From Corythucha ciliata (lineage: Eukaryota > Arthropoda > Insecta > Hemiptera > Tingidae), in NCBI GenBank assembly GCA_038030265.1, contig CM075943.1, positions 45,880,001 through 45,944,000 on the forward strand: a stretch of DNA of 64,000 nt. The letters run 5' to 3'. Shown in pieces: positions 1-13,182 of this stretch. A program made the translations under genes and the position numbers. The notes under the pieces are model-generated. The model did not search any database, had not been told where the DNA came from, and saw nothing but the letters and a program-made list of their open reading frames with translations. Position 1 is the stretch's first letter; each line of letters opens with the position of its first letter.

Positions 1-429
1 TCCGCCTAAATCGTATCCACCAAATAACAGAAATTGTTTTCCCATGTTCGATCGTAAGCGACAAAACATGTTTAAAAAGTATCTTGCTCATGGTAGAAAG
101 TTTTGAAATTATGAAAATAATTAAAATGAATCACTAGGGTCACGTACACAAATTTTCAAGAGAATCAGACGACATTCAGTTGTCCTAAACGAAAAATGCG
201 TCTCCTGTAAAGTTGGCCAAGTGGCGCTTACGATACTTTGCCTTTCCAGTAACGATATTCGCTTTTTTCAGGATAAACAGACCGGCGTGGTGTCAGATTG
301 ACAGATTCTTGGCGTGGGAATGTTTCTCGGGACAGAAATCAGCAGTTTCGTAGTCTCTGTGGGCTAGATTTGAAGTAATTAAGCCAATATGATGTAGGTA
401 CGATCAGAGATAGGGGGAGGGGGTATGGT
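1..429. other. Unassigned non-coding sequence
   Basis: I see no convincing coding region, RNA gene or repeat end here. The composition is ordinary and AT-leaning. The short-period repeat array begins at about 430. Confidence 0.5.
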
Positions 430-722
430 CCGGAGAGAACCAACTTCACGAGAATGGATCTTCAAGAAACCGATTTCGTGGGGTTTAATCGTTAAAAAAA
501 AACAATCTTGGGGGTTTGGATCTGTAGAAAAAAAAGTCATGAGCCTGGCTAACATGAAAAACACAAACTTTGAGGATCCGCATTTCCAAAAACCAATTTC
601 ACGGGTTTAACTCCTGAAACCTCTTATTTCGAGGATTGACTCAGTAGAACCAACTTCACAGGTTTTGTGCTTCAATAAACCAATCTCAAGGGCTTTTGTT
701 GTTCAAAAAACCAATCTTGAGG
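430..722 (+). repeat. Degenerate short-period array, family C
   Basis: Roughly eight imperfect units of about 33-38 bases follow one another. Each carries a version of 'AAACCAATTTCACGGGTTT' followed by a spacer of variable sequence. The same consensus is recognisable in reverse complement at about 23.04-23.34 kb, so this is a dispersed family and not a local duplication. Open reading frames across it are by-products of the repeat. Confidence 0.6.
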
Positions 723-2730
723 GTTAGTATCTCTTCTATAGTATTCGCGATTGTAGCTAAGGGATACGATGTCTGGCGGCGTTTCAGAGAAACATTGAGT
801 CCGGTACTTCATGTGATTTGTTGTTGTCGTTTGACAACAAACTACAACAAAGATTTTATACAATGAGGAAGTTCATGCATCAAAAATGTTGATGAGTGAC
901 ACTTTTTTACTGTGAACTACGGCTAAATAATCCGATGGTGACGAGGAGGCCTCGATACTGTACCATTGGCATCACCGAATCAAGAAAACAAGACGGTTAT
1001 GCGGGTGCGCAGTACACCCGTACAGAAACTTTCACTGTCGGCTATTTGTTGGAGCAGGAAAACTCGAAAAGACCGATTCAAAAACGTTTTCGACCATTAT
1101 GCTGAACCTGTGCCGTTCTCTGAGCACTAAAACGAAACGGTGAACTGGCGAGTACCAATGAAGAAATGATAGGGCGCTCGTGGGATGTCTCTCAAGGGTG
1201 AATCCAGAGAAAACTGTGTGCTGTGGTTTCTCTTCCCATCGTAACCGAGACACAACATTGTCATTTCATTGTTTCGCAAAAATTGAAGGTTCAACGGTGT
1301 CAGCTATTAATTAGCCCAGTGTTGGGAGAAAGTCGACCGCCGAAAGGCTTGGGGGCTTGCTTGACGTTCGAGTATAAGTGTATCAGAGACCATGTTCTTC
1401 TGTTCTCGTCACTTTAGGCCAACTGACTACTTTTTTCCCATTATGTTACGGACGTTGACCACGAAAAAACACTTTTAAAAAACACAAGACTTGTTATCAT
1501 TTAACATATGTAGGGAGTACCGGTTTTATTATCACACGACACTAGCGCCGCTAGTGATAGCTACAATCGCCAATAGAAAAGCACACATTTTGTGCACAAA
1601 AATCATGTTCATCTATAATTATTTACTTTTACGATACCCTTTCTCAACGTTTAATAACTCTAAAAACGCTTTATTAAGTACACGGAAACATAATCATAAT
1701 GGGAGGAAAAATAAGAGGTATCATAATTTATTACCAAAGAAATTTCTGATACTGAGTACTTGTAGTAAATCGCCTGAGCAAAAATATTACAATTACAATT
1801 ATTAAGAATGGCAACCGAATAAGCGTTCTTTAAAATTTATGATTTTTCAGATTAACCGAAAGTTCAGTTCTCCGTGGCTTTTATACTTAGTTTCATGTCA
1901 AATCTTGCTCCATGCTGAAATTCGCCTTTACTTCATCCTAAAATGTCTCCGCCCAAAGCAGTCGGGCGAGATAATTGGGAATTACGGTCCAAATGACCTA
2001 CTAACCGAATGGTTGGGTGATTTTCGGCTAACCTTTCGCCCTTGTTTCGGTCATTGTGCTCTGAAGCTGAAGTTCGACCATGAAAATGACTCTCTAGTGC
2101 CAACTCAGCACGACGTTCTGGTATACTCTTGAAACGAAAGGGGAAAAAATTGAACCGAAGAGGCGTTCGGTTCGCCGGGGAGTTTTTTCGGTTTGGCGTT
2201 TTTTTCCCGCAGTGTTGAGTTTGACACCCCTGCTATAAACCATGTGAACGCACCGCCATTTTGGGGCTTCTCCCCAATATTTCCGCCTCCATTCCCGTAG
2301 AATTTGAATTCAATCTACACCAAGATAGACGGGTGGGAGATGCGTTCACTCGGTTGTATAGTTGCCTTAGTTAAGATTCCTAAAACCCTTTTTTCATCCC
2401 GAGCTTATATATGTTAAGAGCAAAGCCCGGAACTGTACCGTGTCCGCATTGCAGGTGCATTGCCCATAGGTATTTGCAATGCTGACATTGCCCAGTCTTA
2501 TCGTACAGAGTCCAAAATTACACCTAATTCCGGACTTTGTACTAATTGACTTGGTCCATGTCGACAATGCACAAGCTATGATTTGTACAAAGTTCATTTA
2601 TAAGCGGGAGGCTATGTTTGTTCAGTTACGGTCGGAACAGTGAGTGGTAGTGGATGTTCTTAATTTTTCAATTGATTGTCATTCATTAGTTACACAGCTT
2701 ATCTTTTACACTTAATCCTCAATCTTAGCC
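723..2730. other. Unassigned sequence, no recognised gene
   Basis: This 2-kb stretch holds several open frames of 60-104 codons on both strands, the longest at 1491-1805 and 1839-2132. None has a domain, signal peptide or splice-supported extension that I recognise. I treat them as chance frames. The LINE on the right ends near an ATT-rich microsatellite at about 2737-2760. Confidence 0.5.
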
Positions 2731-2819
2731 GCGAATATAATAATAGTAATAATATATTTTTGCTTTTAACACGGTATTTGGTCGTGAATCAGCAACGTCA
2801 GTATACATCATATTTCAAG

Positions 2820-5587
2820 TCAACGGATAGAATAAAATTCATCAAGGCTATACAAGGCAAGACCAACAATGTAGCGCTTGGTCAGAGTCAAATTTACTTG
2901 CCCATCGCTCCGGACAAGATGACGCGGCAAGAGGTTGTATAACCTCACACCTGTTAATGAGGGGTCGAGGTTACTTCTGTGGAGGCGGTGGAAGTCTCGG
3001 ATGAGATCGTTAGCCCCTCGAGTCTCATAAAGATGTCTTGGGCGTTCGGACTTGAATTGCTCGATGTGTCGAGAGATGAACTTAGTACACTGGTAGATAG
3101 ACTTCCCGAACAACGTGTTGATTTTGGTCTCTTTGAAAGCTTGTCTGCACGAGTCCCTATACCTCAGATCAAGCAGAGCTCTAATTGCTCGTTTCTGGAG
3201 CTTAAATATTTTTTTGGCGCTCGGAGCGTTACCCCAGGAGGTCAATCCATAAGAGAGAACCGAATGAAATAAGGCAAAGTACACCATTCGTCTCACGTCA
3301 AAAGACACGACTGTCCTAAGCCTGGATAGGAGGTAGACCACCCTTGTGAGCCTTTTCTCAAGGTCACTGACGTGCGGCGCAAAAGTCATCCTAGAGTCAA
3401 GGGTGACTCCTAAGAATTTTACAGTCATGGAATTGAGGTATGGAAGATGACGCAACGTAAAGACAACCTCGACAGTTTTTTCCTCATTGAGTTTGAGACC
3501 ATTTCTCTCGAACCATTCCTTGGCCGACAAGACGTCCGATGCGGTATGTGACTTAGCGACAGTAAGGTCCCTGTGATTATTCACAATCGACGTGTCGTCC
3601 GCGTATAGTAGAAGATCACCGTAGTTTATGGCCATACTCAGGTCATTAGTGAGAATTAGAAACAGAGTGGGTCCGAGGATAGAACCCTGAGGAACTCCAC
3701 GTTTCACTGATAGTGGGGCCGATTCTTTTCCTCCATGGAAGACAAACTGCGTACGATTTTTGAGGTAGGACCTTAGTAGGTTCAGCGCGGGGCCGCATAC
3801 ACCCATCTTTTTTAGTTTAATCACGATTAACTGATGATTGGCCGAGTCGAAGGCTTTAGATAGATCCAAAAACGCCCCCACAGAAATTCTTCTTTCCTCG
3901 AATGACTTAAGGATTCTCGAAACCAGAGCGTTAATAGCATCACACGTCGTTTTACCCCTCTGATATCGTGACCGCATCGTTCGAGGTAGTCCACAAGATG
4001 ATGCTCATTGATGACATGCTCGACAACTTTAGATACGATGGGAAGGATGGAGATCGGACGGTAGTTCGATATTTCCTTACGACTGCCCTTTTTGTGCACC
4101 AGCACCACTTTGGCAATCTTGAGGGCATCCGGGAAGTGGCCACGTGATATACAGTTGTTAACTAAGACCTTGAGTGCACCGGTACAGGCCGGAAACACTT
4201 CCTTGCAGAGAGACGTTGACATGCCATAGCAGTCTCTGGCATTTGATGATTTCATACCCGAAATGCATTTCATTACAGCCTCCTCGTCGACGGGTTGAAA
4301 ATGGGAGAGTGACTCCTTGTTCGGCTCATCAAGGGTGAGATCAACTAGTTGGCAATCTGCCTCGACATTTCCTCCACAACCGATGAAGTATTCATTCAGT
4401 TGATCAGAGCCAAAGTCAGTGGTTGATTTACCAGGAGGGCTCGGCCCTAGACCACCACCCACACTCCTCACGACGTTCCACGAGGCTCTGCAGGTGTTTT
4501 TACTTTGTCTTATGTAGCTATCATTGAAGAGCTTTTTAGCCCGCACAAGTGCACAGTGATATTGTTTTTTACAAATTTTGTAGGATCTCAAGTTAACAGC
4601 CGTTGGAAGATATTTTTAGACCAAATGACAAAATGTCAAGTATATTTTCTGTTGCCTGAGCTCAGGGGTGTACCACAGCCCCTTTTTTGTGTTGGCTGAG
4701 ATCCCATTTTTCCTCCTTCGCAGAGGGAAGCTGGACTCAATCATTCCAGTAAGACGATTTAAGAGTGAGGAAGCAAGAGCATTTGGTTCATAATTTGAGA
4801 ATTCTGTGGACCAATCAATGTCGGCTAGAGATCGCAGCAAACTCTCAGCTCCACCAGTAGTCCGGTGATAGTAATAACCTAGATGAGAAGTCGCATTCGA
4901 CGATGTACTATCAGCGACTCTCATTACTTCGAGTGATCAGAGAGCATGGGGTCCATAATATCTACGACGTACCTGCCTATTTCCATGTTAGTAAGAATAT
5001 TGTCGATGCAGTTGTCCCCTCGAGTCGGTGCATTGATAGTTTGAAAAAATCTTTGACTTCTGAAACTCTGGATGAACTTATTGACATTCCTGTCAGATTC
5101 GTGTATGAAGTTTAAATAAAAACCCCCCGCTATTACAACTTCACACCTGTTGCGTTTACCGAGCAATGAGAACAAGGACTCCATTACCTTTAGAAATAAC
5201 TTTTTGCACCCGCTGGGAGAGCGATAAACGCAAACAATGATTTTTTCAGCGAATATCTGATCTTTTTTAAGGAGTTTTACCGCCGCTAGTTCACAGACTC
5301 TTTCCACAGAGAGGTCATTTATCTGTTGTAGTGGCTCACAGTCCAGATTTAGGTCGACGAAGACTGCGACTCCCCCGCCGTTTGCCTTGACTCTACAATA
5401 AAAGGATTTTAGTTGAAAGTCTGCTGTTAAAAAGGCCGACTTCTTCCGATTTCGGTCCATATTCAGATAAGCACAGAACGTTGGCCTTCGTGGACGACAC
5501 AAAGTCTTCCAGAGGCAGGAGTTTGCTTCGTATTCCCCGGATATTCACGTGGATGATTACAGTAGAATTTACTGACATCTGAATCAT
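2820..5587 (-). pseudogene. LINE ORF2: endonuclease plus reverse transcriptase (broken)
   Basis: ORF2 would make the protein that nicks target DNA and primes reverse transcription. The endonuclease is spread over two frames at 5587-4924; its usual GDFN motif reads GGFY, which removes catalytic residues, while the SDH motif survives. A linker at 4924-4616 ends in a nonsense TAA, and the RT runs 4591-2820 with a frameshift near 3960. RT motifs are clear: NYRPISILP, FLDLSKAFD, GVPQGSILGP and YADDT. The C-terminal domain is present to the stop. Changes in at least three places make the product non-functional. Confidence 0.85.
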
Positions 5588-5683
5588 TTGATTTTGCGCT
5601 AAAAGGTCCTCATTAGTACGGTCTGAAGCAGAAGCTTTTGAAAGCCAATATAGAGGGTTCTTTCAGCGTCCGGAATCATCATG

Positions 5684-6882
5684 TCATCTTAGATCAGGCT
5701 GGTCCCTCATTGAGGGCTGATGACGCCGTTGGTACCGTGGTTGACGAGAGGGAGCTAAAATGCAGCCTTTGGGCCACAGCTCTGGGTTAAACACCTCCTC
5801 AAAACGGTGGTCATCCACCATAATTCTAAACGAGAAATAGGTGTTGTGACGAGTTACCAGCTTCGAGAACTCCGGAGGACTCTCGAAGGACAAATTATCC
5901 AGTACAGAAAGGACAGCCCCCCGCTGTAGTGCTGGGGTGTAAGCGACTCAAAAAAATACCCTTTCTTCGGGCTACAGTCATTATCTGTGAATCACTTTTC
6001 ATACCCAAGCGAACATCATTCCTCGGTGACGGTTTAGAAACCAGGCTCTTAGGCGGAATTGGAGGATTTCGTTGAATATTGTTACTTTTCAACACACTCC
6101 TATAAGAGAAAATTCTGTCGTTAGGCGGCGTGATGCGTTGCATTTCGACCTCTTTATTTGAGGTAGCGCTTTCACTTGTAGAATTGGAGTCACCTACCGT
6201 TTTATTTTTAATCCCTTCACAAGTCACAGCGGTATCGTGTGAAGTTTCGTCAATTTTATAGAGGAACACAGTTTGGCTCCTCGCCGTCTAGTAATGTACT
6301 TGAAATTATTAGCAACGTCAGTGGTAAGTTCGCCCTCTACTCTACCACATCGTCGTTATTTGTTTTTGACCTCGCCTCATTCCCAAATGAAGAGGGGCAA
6401 GGTAAATCCGACTGAAGGACTTTGTTCCCAAGAATGTTACTCTTGAGCTCGGATAATGACTGTCTTATCTCCTTATTTTCCTGTTCCAAAGCCTCGAGTT
6501 TCGCCAATAATTGAATATTTATCTCACCCAGAGACTTTAATTGAGTCGCAACAACGTCATAGATAGCTGCAAAATTCAGAGCGGCCTCTTCCCCACTAAG
6601 ACATGCTGATACTTTCTTGGAACATTTTTCACAGAACCATTTCATTTTCCCAGATAACCGTGCACCGCGGTGGATATCGTCTTCAGAAAACCCAACGCAG
6701 CCAGAATGGTAGTAATTAGTACAAATACCGTCAGACACAACAATCTGGGTGCAGTCATTTATAGTCTTCACACACAGAGCACAAATCTTAACAACCGGCA
6801 CATCCGCTATCTTTTTCCCGAACTCCCGCGATCTTTCTCCCGAAGTACCGTTTTTACATACCACGTTAGCGATTTTTGCCAT
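5684..6882 (-). pseudogene. LINE ORF1 with PHD-like zinc finger (broken)
   Basis: ORF1 proteins of CR1-type LINEs bind the element RNA. The first 181 codons (6882-6337) carry a Cys/His pattern, C-x2-C ... C-x4-H-x2-C ... C-x2-C, typical of a PHD-type finger, then a coiled-coil-like stretch (LEALEQENKEI). Two further pieces in other frames follow at 6269-5895 and 5893-5684. Together they hold the usual ORF1 ending with a 'FLSRL' strand and a 'NPELWPKG' motif. Three frames for one protein mean at least two frameshifts plus a stop. Confidence 0.75.
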
Positions 6883-6894
6883 GAATTGAAGTTT

Positions 6895-7185
6895 TCCTAG
6901 ATTTGTGCAGCAAATAAGCGATTTTTTTTTACCTTTTCAGCATTGAATTAGCACTTTTTCTCTCTTTCAGCTGCAAGTATAACGTTTTTAGATAATTTCA
7001 TCCGCGATATTTGTCGCACAATAGCGGTGTATGAAGTATTTTTGCCCCGCATTTATTATTTTCCCCAACTTTTATCTATATGAGCTAGCGCTTTTTCTCA
7101 GTTTCAGGCCCGAAGTAGCCTTTAGAAGCCACGGATTTGTGTTTTCCTAATTAGCCGCGAGTCAGCATTAAATTTATAATAATAA
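6895..7185 (+). repeat. Degenerate short-period array, family A
   Basis: Imperfect units of about 30-36 bases alternate 'TTTTTCTCAATTTCAG'-like and 'GCGAATTAGCG'-like segments. The same family forms longer arrays at 44.46-45.19 kb (same strand) and 31.72-33.07 kb (opposite strand). Confidence 0.55.
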
Positions 7186-10100
7186 TGGCTAGTTCAGTTA
7201 CTACAATTGTTGTTGTCGGAAGCAAAACTTTGGATATTTGAGTTAGCGGAGCTGGGGGTGGGTGGTTAGAAGGTCCGGAAAACAACGTTTGTTGACATTT
7301 TTCTTTTCCTTAAACTTTAAGCCAGCCAAATTAGGTAGTCAAGAGGATGAAAAGGAAATTGGGTGGTGGTGGTGGGGGGGGGGACGTATAATTCCAGTTT
7401 GCAGATCGCCTCTTTTGTTGCAGTCCCGCTCTTTCTGCTGCTATAGGATTTTGTCTACGCTTCACCCTTCCCCTGCCCATCTCGTTATCTATATTTATAC
7501 GTTAAAGTGCGGAATAAGCTCTGGGAATTAAGAAGGGAAAATGTGCTTATGAAACTTTTCCCTTCCTGGTTTTTCCTGCTCTTACCATTTCATTTTTTTT
7601 TTTTTTTTTTTTTTTTTCCTCGAGAAAACTCTGACTTTTATTTTTTTTTTTCGTTTCTTTTCCTTTTCCCCTGTTTTTCGCTTCAATTCAAACTTAAAAA
7701 TCACGCTTTCAACCATATCCCCGTGCAATATTCAGCACAACCAGCACACCCCCTTCCCACCGGTAAAACTTGAAGTGATACACCCCCTCTCCCCACCACA
7801 GGACCCTTACCAGTCAACCCCTTCAATTACCACCATCAAGATAATATTACAAGAAATCGTATATCTCGACCAATTTAGGCCATGGTTTGGTATGGATGGG
7901 AGGGTTGTTCTTGAAATGGTAAGTGTGGGGTGGGGCAAGATAGGAAGGTTGTTAAATCTTAATTGCTATAGCGGTCGGTCGTTGGGCAATGTGGCACGGA
8001 TTGAGATTGTTCCCCCCCCCTTCTCCTTCACGGTGGAAACTGAGGGGGGGGGGGGTTGTCGGCCCTCAAAAATCATCGTCAATAAACTGATTGCTTTTGA
8101 AAGCCAATATAGAGGGTGCAGGCTGGCTGTCTGGCTGGTGGTTTCTTTCAGTGGAACCGTTTTTGAGTGCCTTATCGATAAAACCAGAGAACCGTGACCG
8201 AAAGACTAATGCAATACTCGAAAAAAATGGTGGAGGGGGGTAGTAGGGTAGTGTGGCGTTTCAATAACTTGATGGTTTTAGTGGGTGAATGGTGGTGCGG
8301 CGGGGTACGGCTCGTTAAATTGAGGGCACCGGCGGCGGCGGCACTTTTTTCAGGGCTCCCAAAATAAAACAGTCTTTTCGTGCGATTAATTTAATAAACT
8401 ACGAGAAGGGGGAAGGGGAGAACTTTTCCTTCTGAAAAATGTGATTCTCTATCTCGACCTCCACTATTTTAATTTTCCTCCAACATCTTTTATTTGCCTC
8501 TTACTTCTCCTCCGGGGCGTGATGATAAATTCGGATAAACGGTTGACACTTTTTGTGAAAATTCTCTCGGCTAATCGCTTCATTAAGATCCGAGTGAGAT
8601 AGCTTCAAGCTGCCCTACAACTAGGATACTTGCGATGGGGGGGGGAGGGGCTGCTAGCCTCGGTTCGTAGCAGAACCTTTGGACCTTGCTATATACTTCA
8701 TATTCTTTTATTTCGGAGGCTATGATGCCCCTCTCTTTTCTTTATTTTATTTAATTCAATTGCTGTGGATGGGGGAAACTACGAAAACCGTTTACGTGAT
8801 TTGAATAAATAATAGACGAATTAAAGTGGACTGGCAATAACAAAGGCTTTGTATACGTTTCCATGTTACACGGGAGAAATTCATGGATGATCGCCCGTGG
8901 AGGACCCTACGCAACCACCCTCTTATCCAAAGATTCTCACTCTTTGGTGGCTACCGGAAAACGGTAGTTTCACGCGCGTGTTTCTCTCAATTATGAGGGG
9001 GAGGGGGGAGGTTAAATCTCGTGAACGGGAATTGCGTAGAATGATACAGTGGCGACGCGGGAGTATAGGGACCGGTTTTTCTCGAATAGGAAGCGAAAGA
9101 TTGCGTGCTCTGATGAGGAGCTGTTGCAGGCGAGGGTGCTTACTCTTGCGGAAGGGGAGGAATCTTGATTATAAGCAGTTCCTGGCCTGACGGGATATTA
9201 GCGTCGGCTCGGGATTTTAATCAGAACGAAATTTATCTTTAGAATTAAAAGAGTGCGGGAAAGAGGAAGAGCTGAAGATGATTATCTCTTAAAGGAACCT
9301 CATCGGGTTGCTTATAATCGAAGTTTTTTTTTTTCCTCCGGCGGCACGAAATTAGTCAGATCCTAAATGTTTTGCATCAAATAATCTAAATCACTATGGA
9401 AAATAATCCATTCGCATTAAACTCAAGGGAAGAATTGGTCGCGTGTGATTAACTCGGGCAGAATCTGCCTCGTAACAAGTTAAGCTCAACCCTTAATTCA
9501 TCCCGGACATTAGTCAAAACTATAGACGCATACGAAATACCTATACCTACGGGCACCTCTGTTAAGTTGGGTGGTTGACGGGGGGGGGGGCAGGGAGGAA
9601 GAACCACGTGTTCGACCGTGAATTATTCCTCTCACTTCGTCAAACGCAGAATTTCACTATAGTAATTTGTTCATTAAAGCGTTGCGTTTAGCGGGAAATT
9701 CGATGTGGAATTAACGTTGTTCACTAACTAGTTTCATTCAAGATCCTCCTCCTCCCCCTCTACTCACTCGAGGCTACAATCACCATTTTTAGGTTTTGCA
9801 TTGTCCCTCCCCCTCCTTGCACCAAGTCAAACCATTCCCAACCAGAGAAAAATTAAAGTTGGTAACACCTTATACCTTCCTAAATGATGTTGTATTATTA
9901 TACGAGCTTAGGAACTTTCTGAAAAGAGAGGAACGTCTTGTAAAGTTCAAGACGTGGGCACGTTGTGACGCGGGTTCCCTCCGTCCGTCGTCGCTCCGCG
10001 TTCAAATGTTGAAAGAGTCGTTAAAGTGTTATAATATAGCGATGGAAAAAGAGGAGGGAGCGTTGTTTTGAGTCACTCCGCCAAGGTGAACACTGGTAGG

Positions 10101-11435
10101 GGTGGTCATTGATTGACCCTCCCCCCCCCTGTTCAAACTCTCAAAAACTACGGTGACACCCCACCAAAAGTGAAAACAATTTAACGTCTGGGTCTCCCGC
10201 CCGCCCACTACATAAAGACGTTGCATGGCATACTTATGTTTCGTATAAATATTACAACAGTTTTTTTTTAACAGACCCGTCCTCTTCCACCCGATGCATT
10301 TTAAACTGAAGACATCTGCAGTTGTATAAAGAAAGAAAAAAAAAATGGGAGAATAAAATAAAAAGAGACAGATTGAACAGACATAAATCAAATGACGCGG
10401 GGTACCAGTATCCGTGCTGGAGATCTAAAAAGTGTTCTTTCCGTATCCTTTTTCCCCTGAAAGGTGCTGAATATAAATTCAGTTTTTTTTTTATGATTTA
10501 TAGGGATTACAAGTCACATATTTCCTTTTATTTGACCTTTCTTTGTAAAAAGAGAGAGGAGTGTGAGGTAATAAACTCCTTGGGAACCTTTTTATTTCGA
10601 TGGGGGTCTCCTTTGATGATGCCCCGTATGATGGTCAATTTGAGTTGCTAGGACCGCGGAGTCAATTGACAAATGCAGCCAGTCCAGGTGATGAAGACGT
10701 CTTATAACTGCCCGCTCCAAACCACGCCATCAGACGGTGGTGCGGATGTTCTCCCTACGTAGGACATGCGAAGAACCCACAACAGCATCGACCGTGAAAG
10801 CGGTCGCTTTGGAGCCCAAAAAAAATGTCCCACAGTGTCAGTTTCATCCCTTTTTGTTTGCGAGCCTGCCACGGTCGATGATATTGCGAAGACGGGAGGA
10901 CGGTGAAGTTATTAGTGCTCAAATTCCGTATCACGCTATTAAAATCGTCTGTCCCGCGATTGAAGCCATCACGCAGGGTTTTTTCTTCCCCTATTGTTCT
11001 TCTTCTTTCTCCTCTTCATTCAAATCCACTGGATTGCAGGGAACTAACAAAATTTTATGTTCTTTCCACCAGTGCGTGGAGCGGATAATGATCCCCCTCT
11101 CCCACGAAAGAATAACAACCCCGCATTCCTTTCTTCTTTTTCTTTTTATTAAGTATTTACAATCTCATCATCTCTGTAATCCTTCAGAAAACCAGAGAGG
11201 ATATTAAATAAATAAAATGAGAAGAGAAATAGAGTCGAATGATGTAATTTTTTAACAAAATTGAATTCACAATAACCACAACTCGGAAAAAACCGATTTC
11301 CGTTCCCACGAAAAGGATATTTTTCATTACGTTTGAATCGGATTAATTCGATCACTGGACCTCACTGTCCAGTTGGGCGATGAATCGCCTTTCATTGGAG
11401 GCGGAGGAGACTGGGCTTATATGTATTGTACAGTT
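7186..11435. other. Unassigned sequence rich in poly-G/poly-C and poly-T tracts
   Basis: No gene is recognisable in over 4 kb. Conspicuous homopolymers occur: G10 at 7374-7383, C9 at 8012-8020, G12 at 8044-8055, G9 at 8637-8645, G11 at 9580-9590, C9 at 10121-10129, and a long T-run near 7592-7618. Open frames up to 156 codons (10737-11207) are low-complexity and show no splice support or domain. This may be ordinary intergenic host DNA. Confidence 0.5.
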
Positions 11436-11439
11436 CGTG

Positions 11440-11925
11440 AAAATGGCCCAGTGGTAAAACTGACAATTTGCGCCTCATAAATTGCTAAACTAACCATTCA
11501 CATCCCAAAGTTGACAAAAACTAACGACTAACTTAAGACGGACTTTAGCCACGCCCTAGAAATTACGGTACTCAACTTGCGCCCTAAAAGTGGTTAAAAA
11601 TGTCTCTTTCCCCCCATACAATGGCTAAATATGACAGTCTAACCGCCATGAAACAACTCAAACTGATTACCTTCCCTGCAAATGTCAAAACCGGCCTGCA
11701 TTTACTGTAAAAAACATGCCAAAAATGATCATTCGCGCCTTAAACATATGGCTAATAGACTGGCGAGAAAACTGGGAATTCAGGCTATAAAAATGGCCAA
11801 ACTGAATTCGTGCTATTTAACAGAACTGACTATTCGCACCTAAACATGTCTAAACTGACGAATTGTCTCCTGGAAATGGTCAAAAGAGTCGTATTGACAA
11901 TTTGTGCCCTTAAAATTGCCCGATG
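11440..11925 (-). repeat. Degenerate short-period array, family B
   Basis: Imperfect units of about 28-40 bases; read on the minus strand they resemble 'GCGAATTGTCAGTTTAGCCA'. The same family occurs at 60.33-60.68 kb in the same orientation and at 54.83-55.55 kb in the opposite one. Most of this array lies inside the long near-identical repeat described next. Confidence 0.6.
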
Positions 11926-12110
11926 TCACCCTCGAGAGCAAATTGAGCCCATTTTGAAGGCTTAATAACACTCGCGGGAATTTTGTGCGCATTCAGGCAC
12001 TTTCCACGTGGAAAAAACGTTTTACAGGTGTCAAGCTCCTAGCACACTATTTTTTCCTTAGTACGAATTGAATAAATGGGCAATATCGTCGATTTTGACA
12101 AGATTTGGTC
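11551..12110 (+). repeat. Long dispersed repeat, copy 1
   Basis: About 510 bases from 11551 to 12060 match 60305-60815 almost base for base; I count roughly a handful of substitutions and one C-run length change. The match then continues less exactly to 'AGATTTGGTC' near 12110. The right half contains a motif family (CCCGATGTCACCCTCG ... GCCCATTTTG) that recurs at 43.86, 47.51, 47.86 and 53.67 kb. No coding capacity is seen. Confidence 0.85.
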
Positions 12111-12347
12111 CCCCAATGACCAGGAGAATAGACTATGCTGGGAGCTCGTTAACGAAATAATTTTTGACTGAAGTTGAGCTCCTATCACATTATATTGTCG
12201 TAACACTTTCCAGGTACGTAAACCTGGCGGCACACATATCACTAAACACGACGAAAATGGCGGCATTCATTTGTTTACCGTTTGTTTAGCCCAAAGTTTC
12301 GTTTGTTTAGCCCTGCAACATTCAATTTTTTAAAAAACAAAATGCAT

Positions 12348-12593
12348 GCCGCCAACTTCACGCAACGGCACACATGACCCCAATCGTTTGTTTCACTACA
12401 TTATACAGTCAAAACACGTTTTTTTGGCCCAAATTTTCATTTGTTTAGCCCTGAAAAACATTTATTTATAAGAAAATACATCACGTGTGACGAAACTTCA
12501 CGCAATGGCACACATAACTTCAATCGTTTGTTTCTGAATATGTAGTGAAACAAACGATTGGGGCCATTTGTGCCGTCGCGTAAAGTTGGCGGC
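12348..12593. repeat. Imperfect fold-back, ~54-bp arms
   Basis: 12348-12401 and the reverse complement of 12540-12593 match with only a few differences; both contain 'CCCAATCGTTTGTTTCACTA'. A third partial copy lies in the spacer (about 12495-12535). The structure sits inside the outer inverted repeats and immediately left of the pogo insertion. Confidence 0.65.
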
Positions 12594-13182
12594 ACACATG
12601 ATGTACGCCGACCGGGGTTACTTTGCTCCGGTTTTTTGAGATTTTTTCAAAAACTTCAAATTTTGGCTACCCGTATCCTTCTATCGAGCTGATTTTCACA
12701 TGGTGTTTTGTTAAGGCATTTTACTAACTGTGTGGGAAGTGGGAGTTGTGTTACACCAAGGTACATACCTTTTTTTAAAAATCAAAAATTGGAGCAAAGT
12801 TTCCCGGAAGTTTGTTTACTTTGCACCACTTTTTAAAATGCCTTGTAGAACGTATTGAAATCCCAATTGGAGTAATGTAACCTCTTCTACAAAGATAAAA
12901 AATGAAAAACTGCACAAAAAACTTTGAAAAAAAAAAGTATTTCTCAACGGGGATCGATTAAACTTTGTAAAAGTTGAAATACAAATATAAACTTTATACA
13001 TTTCAATAAAATGGTCCCAACGAGGTTCTACTTAAATTACGAAATTATACTGAATCCTTCATTTGAGAAAAATAGGTAACACTTGAGCTTCACGAAAGAT
13101 TAAAAAAAAAAGTGGTGTCACTTGAAAGAAAATCACTCCCATATTATGGGTTTGTCGACCGGCAGGTAATGCATAAACTTAG

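Larger units (their letters stand above)
2735..6890 (-). mobile_element. CR1-like non-LTR retrotransposon, decayed
   Basis: A LINE reads right to left: ORF1 with a PHD-like zinc finger, then ORF2 with an apurinic-type endonuclease and a reverse transcriptase, then a short ATT-rich 3' end. The PHD-type ORF1 and the RT motifs fit the CR1/L2 group, though the clade is my inference. Frameshifts, a nonsense codon and a changed endonuclease motif show an old inactive copy. The 5' edge is near a degenerate array at 6.9 kb. I could not find target-site duplications. Confidence 0.8.

Noticed and set aside
1839..2132. 97-codon open frame on the plus strand with a hydrophobic start
   Set aside because: No domain, no splice-supported extension and no flanking signals; similar frames are common by chance here.
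10737..11207. 156-codon plus-strand frame
   Set aside because: Low-complexity Ser/Phe/Leu composition, overlapping frames equally open, no domain.
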